Under the pieces are notes generated by a model, which was not told where the DNA came from, did not search any database, and saw only the letters and a program-made list of their open reading frames with translations. The position numbers and the translations under genes are program-made. Below, in pieces: positions 30,901-39,500 of a stretch of DNA of 44,342 bases (position 1 is the first letter of the stretch; each line of letters begins with the position of its first letter). This stretch comes from Actinomycetes bacterium (lineage in GTDB: Bacteria > Actinomycetota > Actinomycetes > Streptosporangiales > Streptosporangiaceae), in NCBI GenBank assembly GCA_025964575.1, contig JAOPYO010000111.1, positions 1 to 44,342 of the forward strand. Reading direction: 5' to 3'.

Positions 30901-31708
30901 GACGGGGCGGGCTGTCCGGCAACGCGCGGAGGATGGCGGCGGTGGCCTCGTCGGCCGGGTAGAAGGCCTCGATGGCCAGCTCGGCGACCGTGATGTCCAG
31001 CGGGGTGCCGAACGTGGTGACCGTGCTGAAGAAGACCAGCTCCCCGTCGCCGTGGCGAAAGCGCAACGGAACGACGATCTCGCCGGGGCCGGGCAGCTCG
31101 CATTCGGGCTCTGGCTGGTCACACGGATATGCGTCCAGCTCCTCCAGCAGGGCGGCGACGTCGGGGGCGGCGGTGAGCGCGACCTGGCGGCGCAACCGGC
31201 CGAGCAGGTGGGCCCTCCACTCTCCGAGGTTGACGATCCGGGGCGCCATGCCTTCAGGGTGCAGACTCGCCCGCAGTACGTTCATCGGCGGCGCCAGCAG
31301 GTCCAGCGGCAGACCCTCGGTGAACAGCCCGGCGCCGGCGTTGGCATCGATGAGATTCCACCCCCGGTCCACGACCACGGCCGGGTACGGCTGGTGCCCG
31401 GTGAGAACCTGCCGGACCGCCGCGCGTACGGCCGTCATCCGCGGGGCGTCCAGCGCGGACTCGGAGTAGACCGGGGCGAAGCCAGCGGCGAGCAGTAGAT
31501 GGTTGCGCTCGCGCAGCGGCACGTCGAGTTCCTCGGCCAGGTGCAGCACCATGTCCCGGCTCGGCTTGGACCGCCCGGTCTCCACGAAGCTCAGATGCCG
31601 GGTGGAGATGTCGGCCTGGATGGAGAAGTCGAGCTGGCTGAGCCGTCGCAGCTCCCGCCATTGGCGCAGCAGCTCGCCGACCGGTCGCTGCAGTTGCTGT
31701 GTGGTCAT
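30896..31708 (-). CDS. XRE-family regulator with MmyB-like ligand domain
   Basis: 270 aa from ATG 31708 (GGGGAGG 6 nt upstream). The helix-turn-helix (about 10-65) shows LLRQWRELRRLSQLDFSIQA, then STRHLSFVETGRSKPSRDMV. Residues about 85-265 carry the MmyB-like domain (PYPAVVVDRGWNLIDANAGA, LLGRLRRQVALT, VVPLRFRHGDGELVFFSTVTTFGTPLDITV). Members of this group regulate oxidoreductase, transporter or antibiotic genes and often repress a neighbouring gene. A fragment of an MFS transporter gene lies just upstream, probably the former target. The 3' end is inside the terminator. Confidence 0.85.
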   Translation of the reverse strand: MTTQQLQRPVGELLRQWRELRRLSQLDFSIQADISTRHLSFVETGRSKPSRDMVLHLAEELDVPLRERNHLLLAAGFAPVYSESALDAPRMTAVRAAVRQVLTGHQPYPAVVVDRGWNLIDANAGAGLFTEGLPLDLLAPPMNVLRASLHPEGMAPRIVNLGEWRAHLLGRLRRQVALTAAPDVAALLEELDAYPCDQPEPECELPGPGEIVVPLRFRHGDGELVFFSTVTTFGTPLDITVAELAIEAFYPADEATAAILRALPDSPPRP

Positions 31709-31763
31709 GTGGTCCTCCCCGGCCGACGGTACGCGGCCCAGCGTCGCAGACGCCGTGAGCGGT

Positions 31764-31916
31764 GCGGTAATCCCCGTACGCCATGACCTTCGCCCCGTCC
31801 TCACCGACGCGTTCGGGGGCTCCTTCTGGTGGGCCGCAGGCATCGGCGCCGTGGCGTTCCTGCCCATAATGCTGCTTCCCCGTCACCGCGCGGTCAAGGA
31901 TGGCCCGGTGACCTGA
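31764..31916 (+). pseudogene. C-terminal remnant of an MFS drug-efflux-type transporter
   Basis: A 50-codon frame ending at TGA 31914-31916 reads TDAFGGSFWWAAGIGAVAFL and PIMLLPRHRA, the last helix and tail typical of DHA2-type MFS exporters. There is no start or remaining helices. It is divergent from the XRE regulator, and it begins about 55 bp before that gene's start codon. Confidence 0.65.
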
Positions 31917-31937
31917 CCGACACGGCATGCTGGGGGC

Positions 31938-32588
31938 ATGGATCCGTACCAGGAATTGTCCGAGGTGCCTTTCGCCTCTGCCCTCGTCCCTCACGATGGA
32001 GGGTGGTGGCCGGACGAGACCTACGACGCGGTCCATGTCGACGGAGGAACCCTGACCGGTGCCAACGCAATGGACTCCCGCTTCATGGAATGCGCCTTCA
32101 CCCAGGTGACGTTCGAGGGCGGGAGCTTCCGCCGGTCCCGGTTCAGCGACGTCTGGTTGCGGGAGGTACGGCTCGTCGCGCCCGAACTGGCCGAGTCGGA
32201 ATGGCTGGACGCCGCATTCGTGTCCACCGTCATCGCCGGGGCTCAGGCCCACAACTCGAACCTGCGGCGGGTCGTCTTCCGGGGCTGCAAGATCGACTCC
32301 GTCAACTTCCGCTGCGCGACCCTCATCGACGTCGTCTTCGACGATTGCCTGCTGCGCGACGTGGACTTCGCCGGTGCGACGCTGGAGCGAACCCGGTTTC
32401 CCGGCTCCAGGGTCAGCGGTGTGGACTTCACCAAGGCCACCCTGAAGAACGTCGATCTGCGCCACGCGGACCTGGGCATCTCGGCCGGCTACGACTCGCT
32501 GCGGGGCGCCATCATCAGCACCGCCCAGCTCATCGAGCTGGCTCCGACATTCGCCCAGGTGCTCGGGATCACCGTCCAGGACATCTGA
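31938..32588 (+). CDS. Pentapeptide-repeat protein
   Basis: 216 aa. From about residue 30 to 180 the chain is made of pentapeptide-like A(D/N)LxX units, e.g. FTQVTF, GGSFRRSRFSD, NSNLRRVVFRGCKI, VNFRCATLIDVVFDDC, LRDVDFAGATLERTRF, GVDFTKATLKNVDLRHADLG. These fold as a right-handed square helix. Members include DNA-mimic fluoroquinolone-protection proteins (MfpA/Qnr) but most are of unknown role. A degenerate helical C-terminus (AQLIELAPTFAQVLGI) could dimerise. It is followed by the SRPBCC gene 53 bp later on the same strand. Confidence 0.85.
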   Translation: MDPYQELSEVPFASALVPHDGGWWPDETYDAVHVDGGTLTGANAMDSRFMECAFTQVTFEGGSFRRSRFSDVWLREVRLVAPELAESEWLDAAFVSTVIAGAQAHNSNLRRVVFRGCKIDSVNFRCATLIDVVFDDCLLRDVDFAGATLERTRFPGSRVSGVDFTKATLKNVDLRHADLGISAGYDSLRGAIISTAQLIELAPTFAQVLGITVQDI

Positions 32589-32641
32589 TAACTTCCGAGC
32601 AGGAGCTGGATCCGGTCGAGTGATCAGCCAGGAGGTCTGCG

Positions 32642-33079
32642 ATGGCGAAGCTGACGGAGAGCACCCTGGTGGACGCCCCCGCCGAGGCGGTCTGGACGGT
32701 CCTCCGCGACTTCAACGGACTGTCCGTCTGGTCGCCCTCGATGCCGGCCAGCGTCATCGAGGACGGCAAGGCGGCCGATCAGGTGGGCTGTGTGCGCCGG
32801 TTCGAGATCAACGGCAAGGTCATGGCCCGCGAGCGGCTCCTCGGCCTCGACGACGAGTCGCTCACCCAGACCTACACCATTGTGGAGTCGGCACTCGGCC
32901 TGCACGACTATCTGGGGACGCTGCACGTGATCCCGGTGACCGATGAGGACCGCTCCCTGGTCGTGTGGTCCGGCAGCTTCGCCGCGGACGCCGCTCAGGT
33001 GGAGAAGGCCACGGCCATGCTGCGCGACGGCATCTACCGGCCGGGACTCACCTCGCTGAAGAAGCACTTCACCAGCTGA
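32642..33079 (+). CDS. SRPBCC-family (polyketide cyclase/START-like) protein
   Basis: 145 aa from ATG with GGAGG 8 nt upstream. The single-domain helix-grip fold is evident: TESTLVDAPAEAVWTVLRDF, GLSVWSPSM, GCVRRFEINGKVMARERLL, LTQTYTIVES, and a long C-terminal helix (MLRDGIYRPGLTSLKKHF). This matches SRPBCC proteins that bind a hydrophobic ligand in a deep cavity; many are uncharacterised. It shares orientation with the pentapeptide-repeat gene. A MITE begins 10 bp after its stop. Confidence 0.8.
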   Translation: MAKLTESTLVDAPAEAVWTVLRDFNGLSVWSPSMPASVIEDGKAADQVGCVRRFEINGKVMARERLLGLDDESLTQTYTIVESALGLHDYLGTLHVIPVTDEDRSLVVWSGSFAADAAQVEKATAMLRDGIYRPGLTSLKKHFTS

Positions 33080-33088
33080 CGGCCGCTC

Positions 33089-33243
33089 TAGGGCGTGTCC
33101 CGTGGGTCTCGTTCGTCGTGAGCGGTGATCCAGGTGGATGCGTCGCAAGGCGGAGGAGGGAGGCGGACCGGTGTTGTCCGTCGACCGACGACAACGCAGC
33201 GAGGCGCCGCGCAGCAGGAGATAGATCCACGGGACATGCCCTA
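33089..33243. mobile_element. 155-bp MITE with 17-bp terminal inverted repeats
   Basis: TAGGGCGTGTCCCGTGG (33089-33105) and CCACGGGACATGCCCTA (33227-33243) are inverted copies with one mismatch. Each end includes TA, as expected for a TA target duplication of IS630/Tc1-type elements. The 120-bp interior has no ORF but can form a stem around GTTGTCCGTCG/CGACGACAAC. It lies between SRPBCC and P-loop kinase genes. A 13-bp match to its end recurs at 43171-43183. Confidence 0.7.
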
Positions 33244-33801
33244 AGTCCGGGGCGGCGCCGTCAGCTGGAAGGTGCCGTCCTCGATTCCCGCCCGTACGGC
33301 CTCGGCCGTCCGCTCCGCGGTCAGCAAGGTGCAGTCGATCACATGCTGTTCGAAGGCCCCGAGGTCGGCGAACTGCTCGTACATGATCTTCACCGGACCG
33401 GAGTCGGTCAGCGCGCCATCACCCCGGCCCGTGGCTCTGGCGAGGGTGGTCTTCTCATCGGCCCGCAGCACGACATAGTGCAGCGGAACGCTGTTCGTCC
33501 GGGCTGCCGTCTCGAATCCTTCGACGAACCATGGGCCGACGATGCCGTCGACGATCACCTCGTAGCCTCCCATCGCGTATCCGAGCGCGCAGCCGACGAG
33601 GACGTCCATGACCACCTCGTTCTGGTGATGGGCCTCGGGCAGGTACGGCGGGACGCGCCCCTGGTGGATGAAGCGCCAGAAGTCGTCGGTGTGCAGGCTC
33701 ACGCTCGGTGAGACCTGCCCGGCCAGGATGCCGGCCACGGTCGTCTTGCCGCTGCCGGGGGGTCCCGTGAGGACGGTGACTGCGGGCGTGACGTTCGGCA
33801 T
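33241..33801 (-). CDS. P-loop small-molecule/nucleotide kinase-like protein
   Basis: 186 aa from ATG 33801. Walker A GPPGSGKTTVAG (about 14-25), HTDDFWRFIHQG as the substrate/Walker B-like segment, VIVDGIVGPW, and a lid with RATGRGDGAL are typical of chloramphenicol-phosphotransferase/adenylylsulfate-kinase-type P-loop kinases; TDSGPVKIMYEQF is common in them. The substrate is unknown. The stop codon TAG is formed by the edge of the MITE at 33241-33243, so the natural C-terminus may have been longer or have ended elsewhere. It follows the helical-repeat gene on the same strand with a 52-bp gap. Confidence 0.7.
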   Translation of the reverse strand: MPNVTPAVTVLTGPPGSGKTTVAGILAGQVSPSVSLHTDDFWRFIHQGRVPPYLPEAHHQNEVVMDVLVGCALGYAMGGYEVIVDGIVGPWFVEGFETAARTNSVPLHYVVLRADEKTTLARATGRGDGALTDSGPVKIMYEQFADLGAFEQHVIDCTLLTAERTAEAVRAGIEDGTFQLTAPPRT

Positions 33802-33853
33802 CCCGCCATGTTGCCAGTTCCGGGCCCTCGAGCACAGACCTGTGCGCCGATCG

Positions 33854-34768
33854 TCACCAGGTGGGCTGGGAAGGCAGGTCGTCGGGGGCGAGCTCGCGGC
33901 AGTGCGCCCGGATCCGGCGCAGCAGCCGGCGCTGCCCCCGTGACATGCCGGGCTCGTCGGGCAGATCCCGCAGGTAGGGCAGGTCGCGTGCGGTGACCCT
34001 GCCATGCATGACGAGCCGCCAGACGTCTCCGTACCGGCCGTATCCGACGAGCGCCCGGACCTGGAGGGACTCGACGGTGCCGGAGCCGGCCCGTACCGCC
34101 TCGGCCAGTTCCTGCCCCTCCCGCCGCCGGGCCAGGAAGCGGGCGAGCTCGGCGGTGGCCGGATCGCGGGCGTCCGCGTGAGCGCGGAGGCGATCCAGCG
34201 CCGCCGGATGCCGGTTGCCGGCCAGCCGGGTGAGCGCGTCACGGGTCAGGTCCCGGTCACCGACCCTGCGGTCCAGCTCGGCCACCGCCCAGACGGCACG
34301 GACCGAGCCGAGCAACCCGGTCACCGCCAGGCGTACGGCTCGCTCCTGCCGGGGCGGCACCGCGGCGACCAGCTCGCGGATCTCATCGTCGACCACCAGG
34401 TCGGCGAAGTACAGGCGCTGGATGCCGTCCACCGCGGCGGCCGTGACCGCGCCTGGTTCGGCGGGGTCGACGGCGATCGAACGGAGCACGGGCCAGGAGG
34501 CGGCCTCGCACAGATCCCGCAGCATCCGGACGGCACCGGTCCTGGTCTCGACCGGCTCCGACCCGTCCGCGGCCAGGGTGTGCAGCACCGTCAGCACGTC
34601 GCTTCGGCGGATCGCGGCCAGCGATTCCAGCAGATCACCGTCCGCCGGGAGTTCGCGTAGCGCGTCCTCGAGTTCGGCACGGGAGGCTGCGGCGACGGCG
34701 CCACGCCAGGCCCACTCGGTCAGGGTGCCTGCCGAGCGGTCCCGCCATTGATCCGCGAGCGCGTCCAT
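33854..34768 (-). CDS. Alpha-helical repeat (HEAT-like) protein of unknown function
   Basis: 304 aa, almost entirely amphipathic helices in pairs (TRTGAVRMLRDLCEAASWPV, AAAVDGIQRLYFADL, AVRLAVTGLLGSVRA, VGDRDLTRDALTRLAGN) of the type seen in HEAT-like solenoids. These usually serve as protein-binding scaffolds. The tail is basic (RGQRRLLRRIRAHCREL). There is no signal peptide. It is upstream of the P-loop kinase gene on the same strand, and divergent from the secreted SGNH hydrolase gene. Confidence 0.55.
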   Translation of the reverse strand: MDALADQWRDRSAGTLTEWAWRGAVAAASRAELEDALRELPADGDLLESLAAIRRSDVLTVLHTLAADGSEPVETRTGAVRMLRDLCEAASWPVLRSIAVDPAEPGAVTAAAVDGIQRLYFADLVVDDEIRELVAAVPPRQERAVRLAVTGLLGSVRAVWAVAELDRRVGDRDLTRDALTRLAGNRHPAALDRLRAHADARDPATAELARFLARRREGQELAEAVRAGSGTVESLQVRALVGYGRYGDVWRLVMHGRVTARDLPYLRDLPDEPGMSRGQRRLLRRIRAHCRELAPDDLPSQPTW

Positions 34769-34951
34769 GATGCTTGTGAGCGTAACGAGCCGGGACTGGC
34801 AGCAGAAGTCATTTGCCTGGTGCCGTCAGTTCTCCCGCCCGATGACGACGCTTGGGTTGCGATTCAGCTCCGGGGATTCCGCCGGTGCACGCGCACCGCC
34901 ATACTCCGGAAAGTTCCTCTCTGGAACCACCCCCCACGCAGAGGAGAGGGA

Positions 34952-35791
34952 ATGCGCTTGCGCAAAATCACGATGATCGCTTTGACCACACTGGGGCTGC
35001 TGGCGGCGGGGCAGCCCCCCGTCTCCGCGGCGGCCGCCCACTACTACGTCTCGCTCGGCGACTCCCTCTCCCAGGGCTATCAGCCAGGCCTGGGCAACAC
35101 CGATCAGGGCTACGCCGACGATCTGTTCGCGACGCTGAAGATCAAGGACCCCTCACTGACGCTGGTGAAGCTGGGCTGCAGCGGCGAGACGACCACCTCC
35201 ATGATGAAGGGCGGCGTCTGCACCTATGACGGAGCCTCCTCCCAGCTGGCGGCCGCCGAGACGTTCCTGCGCGCCCACCGCGGCAAGGTGCGGCACCTGA
35301 CGCTCGACATCGGTGCCAACGACGTCCAGCGCTGTCTCGTGGGCGGCGCCATCAACCCCACCTGCATTCTGCAGGGGGCCGGCGCCATCACCACCAACCT
35401 GCCGCAGATCACCGCGCGGCTCCGGCTGGCCGCCGGGACCGGCACCCGGTTCACGGCGATGAACTACTACGACCCGTTCCTGGCGGCCTGGCTCAAGGGC
35501 GGCGACAGTCACACCCTGGCCGTGGAGTCGGCGCTGCTGAGCAATGTGATCAACTCCGTGGAGTCCTCGATCTACACCGTCGCCGACTTCCGGGTGGCCG
35601 ATGTCGCGGCGGTGTTCGCGACCAATGACTTCGCCACCCAGGCCACCCTGCCGGGGGTGGGGCAGGTGCCCCTCAACGTGGCGCGGATCTGCACGTGGAC
35701 CTATATGTGCAGCAAGGGCGACATCCACGCCAACCCGACCGGCTACCAGAAGATCGCCGACACCCTGGCCGCCACTATCAAGCGTCACTGA
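34952..35791 (+). CDS. Secreted SGNH/GDSL-type esterase or lipase
   Basis: 279 aa from ATG 34952 (GAGGAGAGG 4 nt upstream), with a signal peptide ending near ASA/AAA at about residue 28. Block I SLGDSLSQGY gives the nucleophile Ser38; block III GANDVQRC has the oxyanion Asn; block V DIHANPTGYQKIADTL carries Asp and His of the triad. Two or three further cysteine pairs (GCSG, GGVCTYD, RCLVGG, TCILQ, ICTWTYMC) likely stabilise it outside the cell. The family hydrolyses lipid, acetyl or aryl esters. It converges on the FdhF gene across a terminator. Confidence 0.85.
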   Translation: MRLRKITMIALTTLGLLAAGQPPVSAAAAHYYVSLGDSLSQGYQPGLGNTDQGYADDLFATLKIKDPSLTLVKLGCSGETTTSMMKGGVCTYDGASSQLAAAETFLRAHRGKVRHLTLDIGANDVQRCLVGGAINPTCILQGAGAITTNLPQITARLRLAAGTGTRFTAMNYYDPFLAAWLKGGDSHTLAVESALLSNVINSVESSIYTVADFRVADVAAVFATNDFATQATLPGVGQVPLNVARICTWTYMCSKGDIHANPTGYQKIADTLAATIKRH

Positions 35792-35801
35792 ACGGCATCC
35801 T

Positions 35802-35845
35802 CCCGGCCGCGGCCCCTTCCGCACGAGAGCGGGACCGCGGCCGGG
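35802..35845. terminator. Bidirectional terminator hairpin
   Basis: CCCGGCCGCGG (35802-35812) pairs with CCGCGGCCGGG (35835-35845), extended by CCC/GGG inside. It lies between the converging SGNH hydrolase and FdhF genes. Confidence 0.75.
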
Positions 35846-35948
35846 CGGAACAGATTCCCTTTCGAGCGGCGGCCGCCGCGGTGCGCCATCGGCTCAGGCG
35901 AGCGCAGAGGACGACCCCGTTCCAGGGTGAGGCCCGTCCCTCCAGCGG

Positions 35949-38225
35949 TCAGACGGGTTCGAGCCGTACCACGATCGACTTGGACGTGGGGGTGTTGCTC
36001 ACGTCGGCCGTGCTGTCCAGCGGCACCAGCACGTTGGTCTCCGGGAAGTACGCGGCCGCGCAGCCGCGGGCGGTCTGGTAGGCCACCACCCGGAAACCCG
36101 GGGCCCGCCGCTGCACGCCGTCATGCCACTCGCTGACCAGGTCCACCATCGCACCGTCGGCGAGGCCCAGCGACGCCAGGTCGTCGGGGTGGACGAACAC
36201 CACGTGCCGCCCTTGATGGATGCCGCGGTAGCGGTCGTCCAGACCGTAGATCGTGGTGTTGAACTGGTCGTGGCTGCGGACCGTCTGCAGCAGCAACCGG
36301 CCCTCCGGGACCCGGAGCACCCGCAGCTCGTTGACGGTCAGATGAGCTTTGCCGGACGCGGTCGGGAAGCGCCGCTCGTCGCGGGGCGCGTGCGGCAGGG
36401 TGAATCCGCCGGACCGGCGGACCCGCGCATTGAAGTCGGCGAACCCCGGCACCACCCGGGAGATGTGATCCCGGATGATGTCATAGTCGCGCTCCATCGC
36501 CGCCCAGTCGATGGCGTCGTCGCCGAGGGCCGCACGGGCCAGCCGGCAGACGATCGCGACCTCCGACAGCAGGTGCGTGGACGCGGGCTCGAGCCTTCCA
36601 CGCGAGGCGTGCACCAGGCCCATCGAGTCCTCGACCGACACGAACTGCGGGCCTTCGTCCTGCACGTCGCGCTCCGTACGGCCCAGCGTGGGCAGGATCA
36701 GGGCCTGCTCCCCGGTGACCGTGTGGGAGCGATTCAGCTTGGTGGAGACCTGGGCGGTGAGCCGGCAGGAGCGCATCGCCGCCTCAGTCACCGCCGAGTC
36801 CGGCGTGGCCCGGACGAAGTTGCCGCCCATGCCGAGGAAGACCTTCACCTTCCGGTCGCGCATGGCCTGGATGGTCTGCACCGTGTCGAAGCCGTGCTCG
36901 CGCGGCGGCTCGAACCCGAACTCCTCACCCAGCGCGTCCAGGAAGGCCTTGCCGGGCTTCTCATAGATGCCCATCGTGCGGTCGCCCTGGACGTTGGAGT
37001 GGCCGCGGACCGGGCACACACCCGCGCCGGGGCGGCCGATGCAGCCGCGCAGCAGCAGGAGGTTCACGATCTCGCGGATCGTCGGCACCGAGTTCTTGTG
37101 CTGGGTCAGCCCCATCGCCCAGCAGACAATGATCTTGTCAGCTCGCTGCACTTCGTCGAGCGCCTCGTCGATCTGCCCGCGGGTCAGACCGGTGGCCTCG
37201 AGCACCTCTTCCCAGTCCAGCGACCGCAGATGCTGGTCGAGCGCCTCGAACCCGGCGGTGTGCTCCTCGATGAATGCTCGATCTATGGCGTCCTTCTCCA
37301 CGAGGAGCCGGTTGAGCGCCTGGAAGAGAGCCAGGTCGCCGTTGACCCTGATCTGCAGGAAGAGGTCGGCCAGCGGCGTGCCCGTGCCCACGACCCCGGA
37401 CGGCCGCTGCGGGTTCTTGAACCGCATCAGCCCCGCCTCGGGCAGCGGGTTCACCGCCACGATCCGGGCACCCTCGTGCTTCGCCTTCTCCAGCGCGGAC
37501 AGCATCCGGGGATGGTTGGTGCCCGGGTTCTGCCCCACCACGAGGATCAGATCGGCCTGATAGAGGTCCTCCAGCAGCACCGAGCCCTTGCCCACGCCGA
37601 GCGTCTCGGTGAGCGCGGAGCCGGACGACTCATGGCACATGTTCGAACAGTCCGGCAGATTGTTGGTGCCGAAGGCCCGGACGAACAGCTGATAGGCGAA
37701 CGCGGCCTCATTGCTCGTCCGGCCCGAGGTGTAGAAGGCGGCCTCGTCGGGGGTGGCCAGGCTCTTCAGTTCAGTGCCCAGAAGCTCGAACGCCTCACCC
37801 CACGTGACCGGCTCGTAGTGGTCGGAGCCCTCCCGCTTGAGCATCGGCTCGGTCAGCCGGCCCTGCTGGCCCAGCCAGTAGTCCGACCGTCCGGCAAGCT
37901 CCGACACCGGGTGCTCTTCGAAGAACGCACGGGTGATCCTGCGGGTGGTGGCCTCCTCCGCGACCGCCTTGGCCCCGTTCTCACAAAACTCCGCGACATG
38001 GCGCTTGTCGCCCTCGGGCCACGCACACCCTGGGCAGTCGAAGCCCTTCTTCTGGTTGACCTTGAGCAGCGTCAGCGCCGTGCGCTTGGCCCCCATCTGG
38101 TCCCACGACTGCTTCAGCGCGGCCGTGACCCCCGGTATGCCCGCGGCAGAGTCCTTCGGCGGCGACACCACCAGTCCACTGTCGTCAACGTCGTCTGTCG
38201 GGGGCTTACGGCTCATCATGTCCAT
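35949..38225 (-). CDS. FdhF/YdeP-family molybdopterin oxidoreductase
   Basis: 758 aa. The chain has molybdopterin features: DCPGCAWPEGD near residue 63, WLGQQGRL, PVTWGEAFELL, FYTSGRTSNEAAF, NMCHESSGSAL, VVGQNPGTNHPR, RGHSNVQGDRTMG, FLGMGGNF and a molybdopterin-dinucleotide-binding C-terminus (GRLLLQTVRSHDQFNTTIYG, HPDDLASLGLADG). YdeP relatives lack the usual N-terminal iron-sulfur motif and do not use selenocysteine; CHES occupies the metal-ligand region. Proposed roles are formate dehydrogenase-like or acid-stress oxidoreductase; the physiological substrate is unknown. No FdhD or electron-transfer subunit gene is adjacent. It is divergent from mtnA. Confidence 0.88.
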   Translation of the reverse strand: MDMMSRKPPTDDVDDSGLVVSPPKDSAAGIPGVTAALKQSWDQMGAKRTALTLLKVNQKKGFDCPGCAWPEGDKRHVAEFCENGAKAVAEEATTRRITRAFFEEHPVSELAGRSDYWLGQQGRLTEPMLKREGSDHYEPVTWGEAFELLGTELKSLATPDEAAFYTSGRTSNEAAFAYQLFVRAFGTNNLPDCSNMCHESSGSALTETLGVGKGSVLLEDLYQADLILVVGQNPGTNHPRMLSALEKAKHEGARIVAVNPLPEAGLMRFKNPQRPSGVVGTGTPLADLFLQIRVNGDLALFQALNRLLVEKDAIDRAFIEEHTAGFEALDQHLRSLDWEEVLEATGLTRGQIDEALDEVQRADKIIVCWAMGLTQHKNSVPTIREIVNLLLLRGCIGRPGAGVCPVRGHSNVQGDRTMGIYEKPGKAFLDALGEEFGFEPPREHGFDTVQTIQAMRDRKVKVFLGMGGNFVRATPDSAVTEAAMRSCRLTAQVSTKLNRSHTVTGEQALILPTLGRTERDVQDEGPQFVSVEDSMGLVHASRGRLEPASTHLLSEVAIVCRLARAALGDDAIDWAAMERDYDIIRDHISRVVPGFADFNARVRRSGGFTLPHAPRDERRFPTASGKAHLTVNELRVLRVPEGRLLLQTVRSHDQFNTTIYGLDDRYRGIHQGRHVVFVHPDDLASLGLADGAMVDLVSEWHDGVQRRAPGFRVVAYQTARGCAAAYFPETNVLVPLDSTADVSNTPTSKSIVVRLEPV

Positions 38226-38335
38226 CTCTTACGAAAGGGGCTGTGAACAGCGAGTATATGCGTGCTGGAGGTTCGCCGACGGAGTGCACCTACCCCCGTC
38301 GCTCCGGTCGGACCTTTCGCTGGGAGAGTGTGCTC

Positions 38336-39403
38336 ATGGCTGAGGAACTGACCGCGATCGCGTGGACGGGCGAGGCACTGCGGCTGATCGACCAGACGGC
38401 GCTGCCCGCGACGCTCTCCTATCTCGAGGTACGGGACGTGGACGGCCTGGTGTCGGCCATTCAGCGGCTGGTCGTGCGCGGAGCCCCGGCGCTGGGTGCC
38501 GCCGGCGCCTTCGGAGTGGCGATCGCCCTGCTACAGGCCTCCCGCGAAGGGTGGGACACGGCGACGCTGGGCGCGGCGATCCTGCGGATCCGGGAGGCCC
38601 GGCCGACCGCGGTCAACCTGGCGTACGGCATCGACCGGGTGCGTCCACTGATCCCCTCCGGAATAGACACGGTGGTCGCCGAGGCCTCGGCCCTGCTGCG
38701 GGAGGACATCGCCGGCAATCACGCGATCGGAGGCCACGGCGCGGACTGGATCCTGTCCCGGACCACGCGCCGGCCGCTGCGGGTGCTCACCCACTGCAAC
38801 GCCGGCTCGCTGGCGACCTGCGGGTGGGGGACATCACTGGGCGTCGTCCGCGAACTGCACGGCCGTGGCCTGGTCGAGATGGTGTACGCCGACGAGACCC
38901 GGCCGCTCCTCCAGGGCTCCCGGCTCACCGCCTTCGAACTCGCCCAGGACGGCATCCCCTGCCTGGTTCAGGCCGACGGCGCGGCGGCGAGCACCATCCT
39001 GCGGGGCCTGGTCGATGTGGCGATCATCGGCGCCGACCGGATCGCGGCCAACGGCGACACCGCCAACAAGATCGGCTCACTCGGGGTGGCGCTGGCCTGC
39101 GCCGACGCGGGTATCCCCTTCGTGGTGGCCGCGCCGTGGACCACCATCGACCTGGCCGCGAAGAGCGGCGAGGACATCCCCATCGAATTGCGCCACGAGG
39201 ATGAGGTCCTCTGCTCGGACGGGGTACGGACCGCACCGGCGAGCATCCGGGCTTTCAACCCGGCCTTCGACGTCACGCCGGCCCGGCTGATCAGCGCCCT
39301 CGTCACCGAGACCGGCGTCCTGGAGATCTCCGCGGGCCAGAGCCCGAACGAGACCGTGCGAGCTAACGCGGGGAAAAGCAGAAGGCCGGGCCCTCGAATG
39401 TGA
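38336..39403 (+). CDS. mtnA: S-methyl-5-thioribose-1-phosphate isomerase
   Basis: 355 aa from ATG 38336 (GGGAG 9 nt upstream); an in-frame start at 38243 lacks a site. The eIF2B-like isomerase fold is clear: VRGAPALGAAGAFGVAIAL, RPTAVNLAYGIDR, LTHCNAGSLATCGWGTSLGV with catalytic Cys154, YADETRPLLQGSRLTA, and GADRIAANGDTANKIGS with catalytic Asp234. It converts methylthioribose-1-phosphate to methylthioribulose-1-phosphate in methionine salvage. No other salvage gene is in the window. The C-terminal tail (about 20 residues) is poorly conserved. It ends 23 bp before the tRNA-Pro gene on the opposite strand. Confidence 0.9.
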   Translation: MAEELTAIAWTGEALRLIDQTALPATLSYLEVRDVDGLVSAIQRLVVRGAPALGAAGAFGVAIALLQASREGWDTATLGAAILRIREARPTAVNLAYGIDRVRPLIPSGIDTVVAEASALLREDIAGNHAIGGHGADWILSRTTRRPLRVLTHCNAGSLATCGWGTSLGVVRELHGRGLVEMVYADETRPLLQGSRLTAFELAQDGIPCLVQADGAAASTILRGLVDVAIIGADRIAANGDTANKIGSLGVALACADAGIPFVVAAPWTTIDLAAKSGEDIPIELRHEDEVLCSDGVRTAPASIRAFNPAFDVTPARLISALVTETGVLEISAGQSPNETVRANAGKSRRPGPRM

Positions 39404-39426
39404 GAGCCCAGCCTGTCCGTTTTCTG

Positions 39427-39500
39427 TCGGGATGACAGGATTTGAACCTGCGACCCTCACACCCCCAGCGTGATGCGCTACCAAGCTGCGCTACATCCCG
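39427..39500 (-). tRNA. tRNA-Pro (anticodon GGG)
   Basis: 74 nt on the minus strand. The acceptor stem CGGGATG pairs with CATCCCG; discriminator A; CCA is not encoded. D arm AGCGCAGCTTGGTAGCGC, anticodon stem TCACG/TGTGA around loop CTGGGGG (anticodon GGG, reading CCC/CCU), and T arm with GGTTCGAATCC are all present. tRNA-Pro genes are used as attachment sites by some actinomycete integrative elements, but no duplicated 3' end was found here. Confidence 0.93.

Noticed and set aside
33802-34242. Upstream extension of the P-loop kinase frame
   Set aside because: It runs antisense-like through the helical-repeat gene in another frame and has no relation to kinase folds; ATG 33801 fits the domain edge.
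36123-38246. Plus-strand frame of about 707 codons opposite the FdhF gene
   Set aside because: It is the antisense of a gene with full molybdopterin motifs, has no ribosome site, and is a typical GC-rich shadow frame.
39427-39500. tRNA-Pro as an occupied integration site
   Set aside because: No second copy of its 3' end and no integrase gene are visible in the window.
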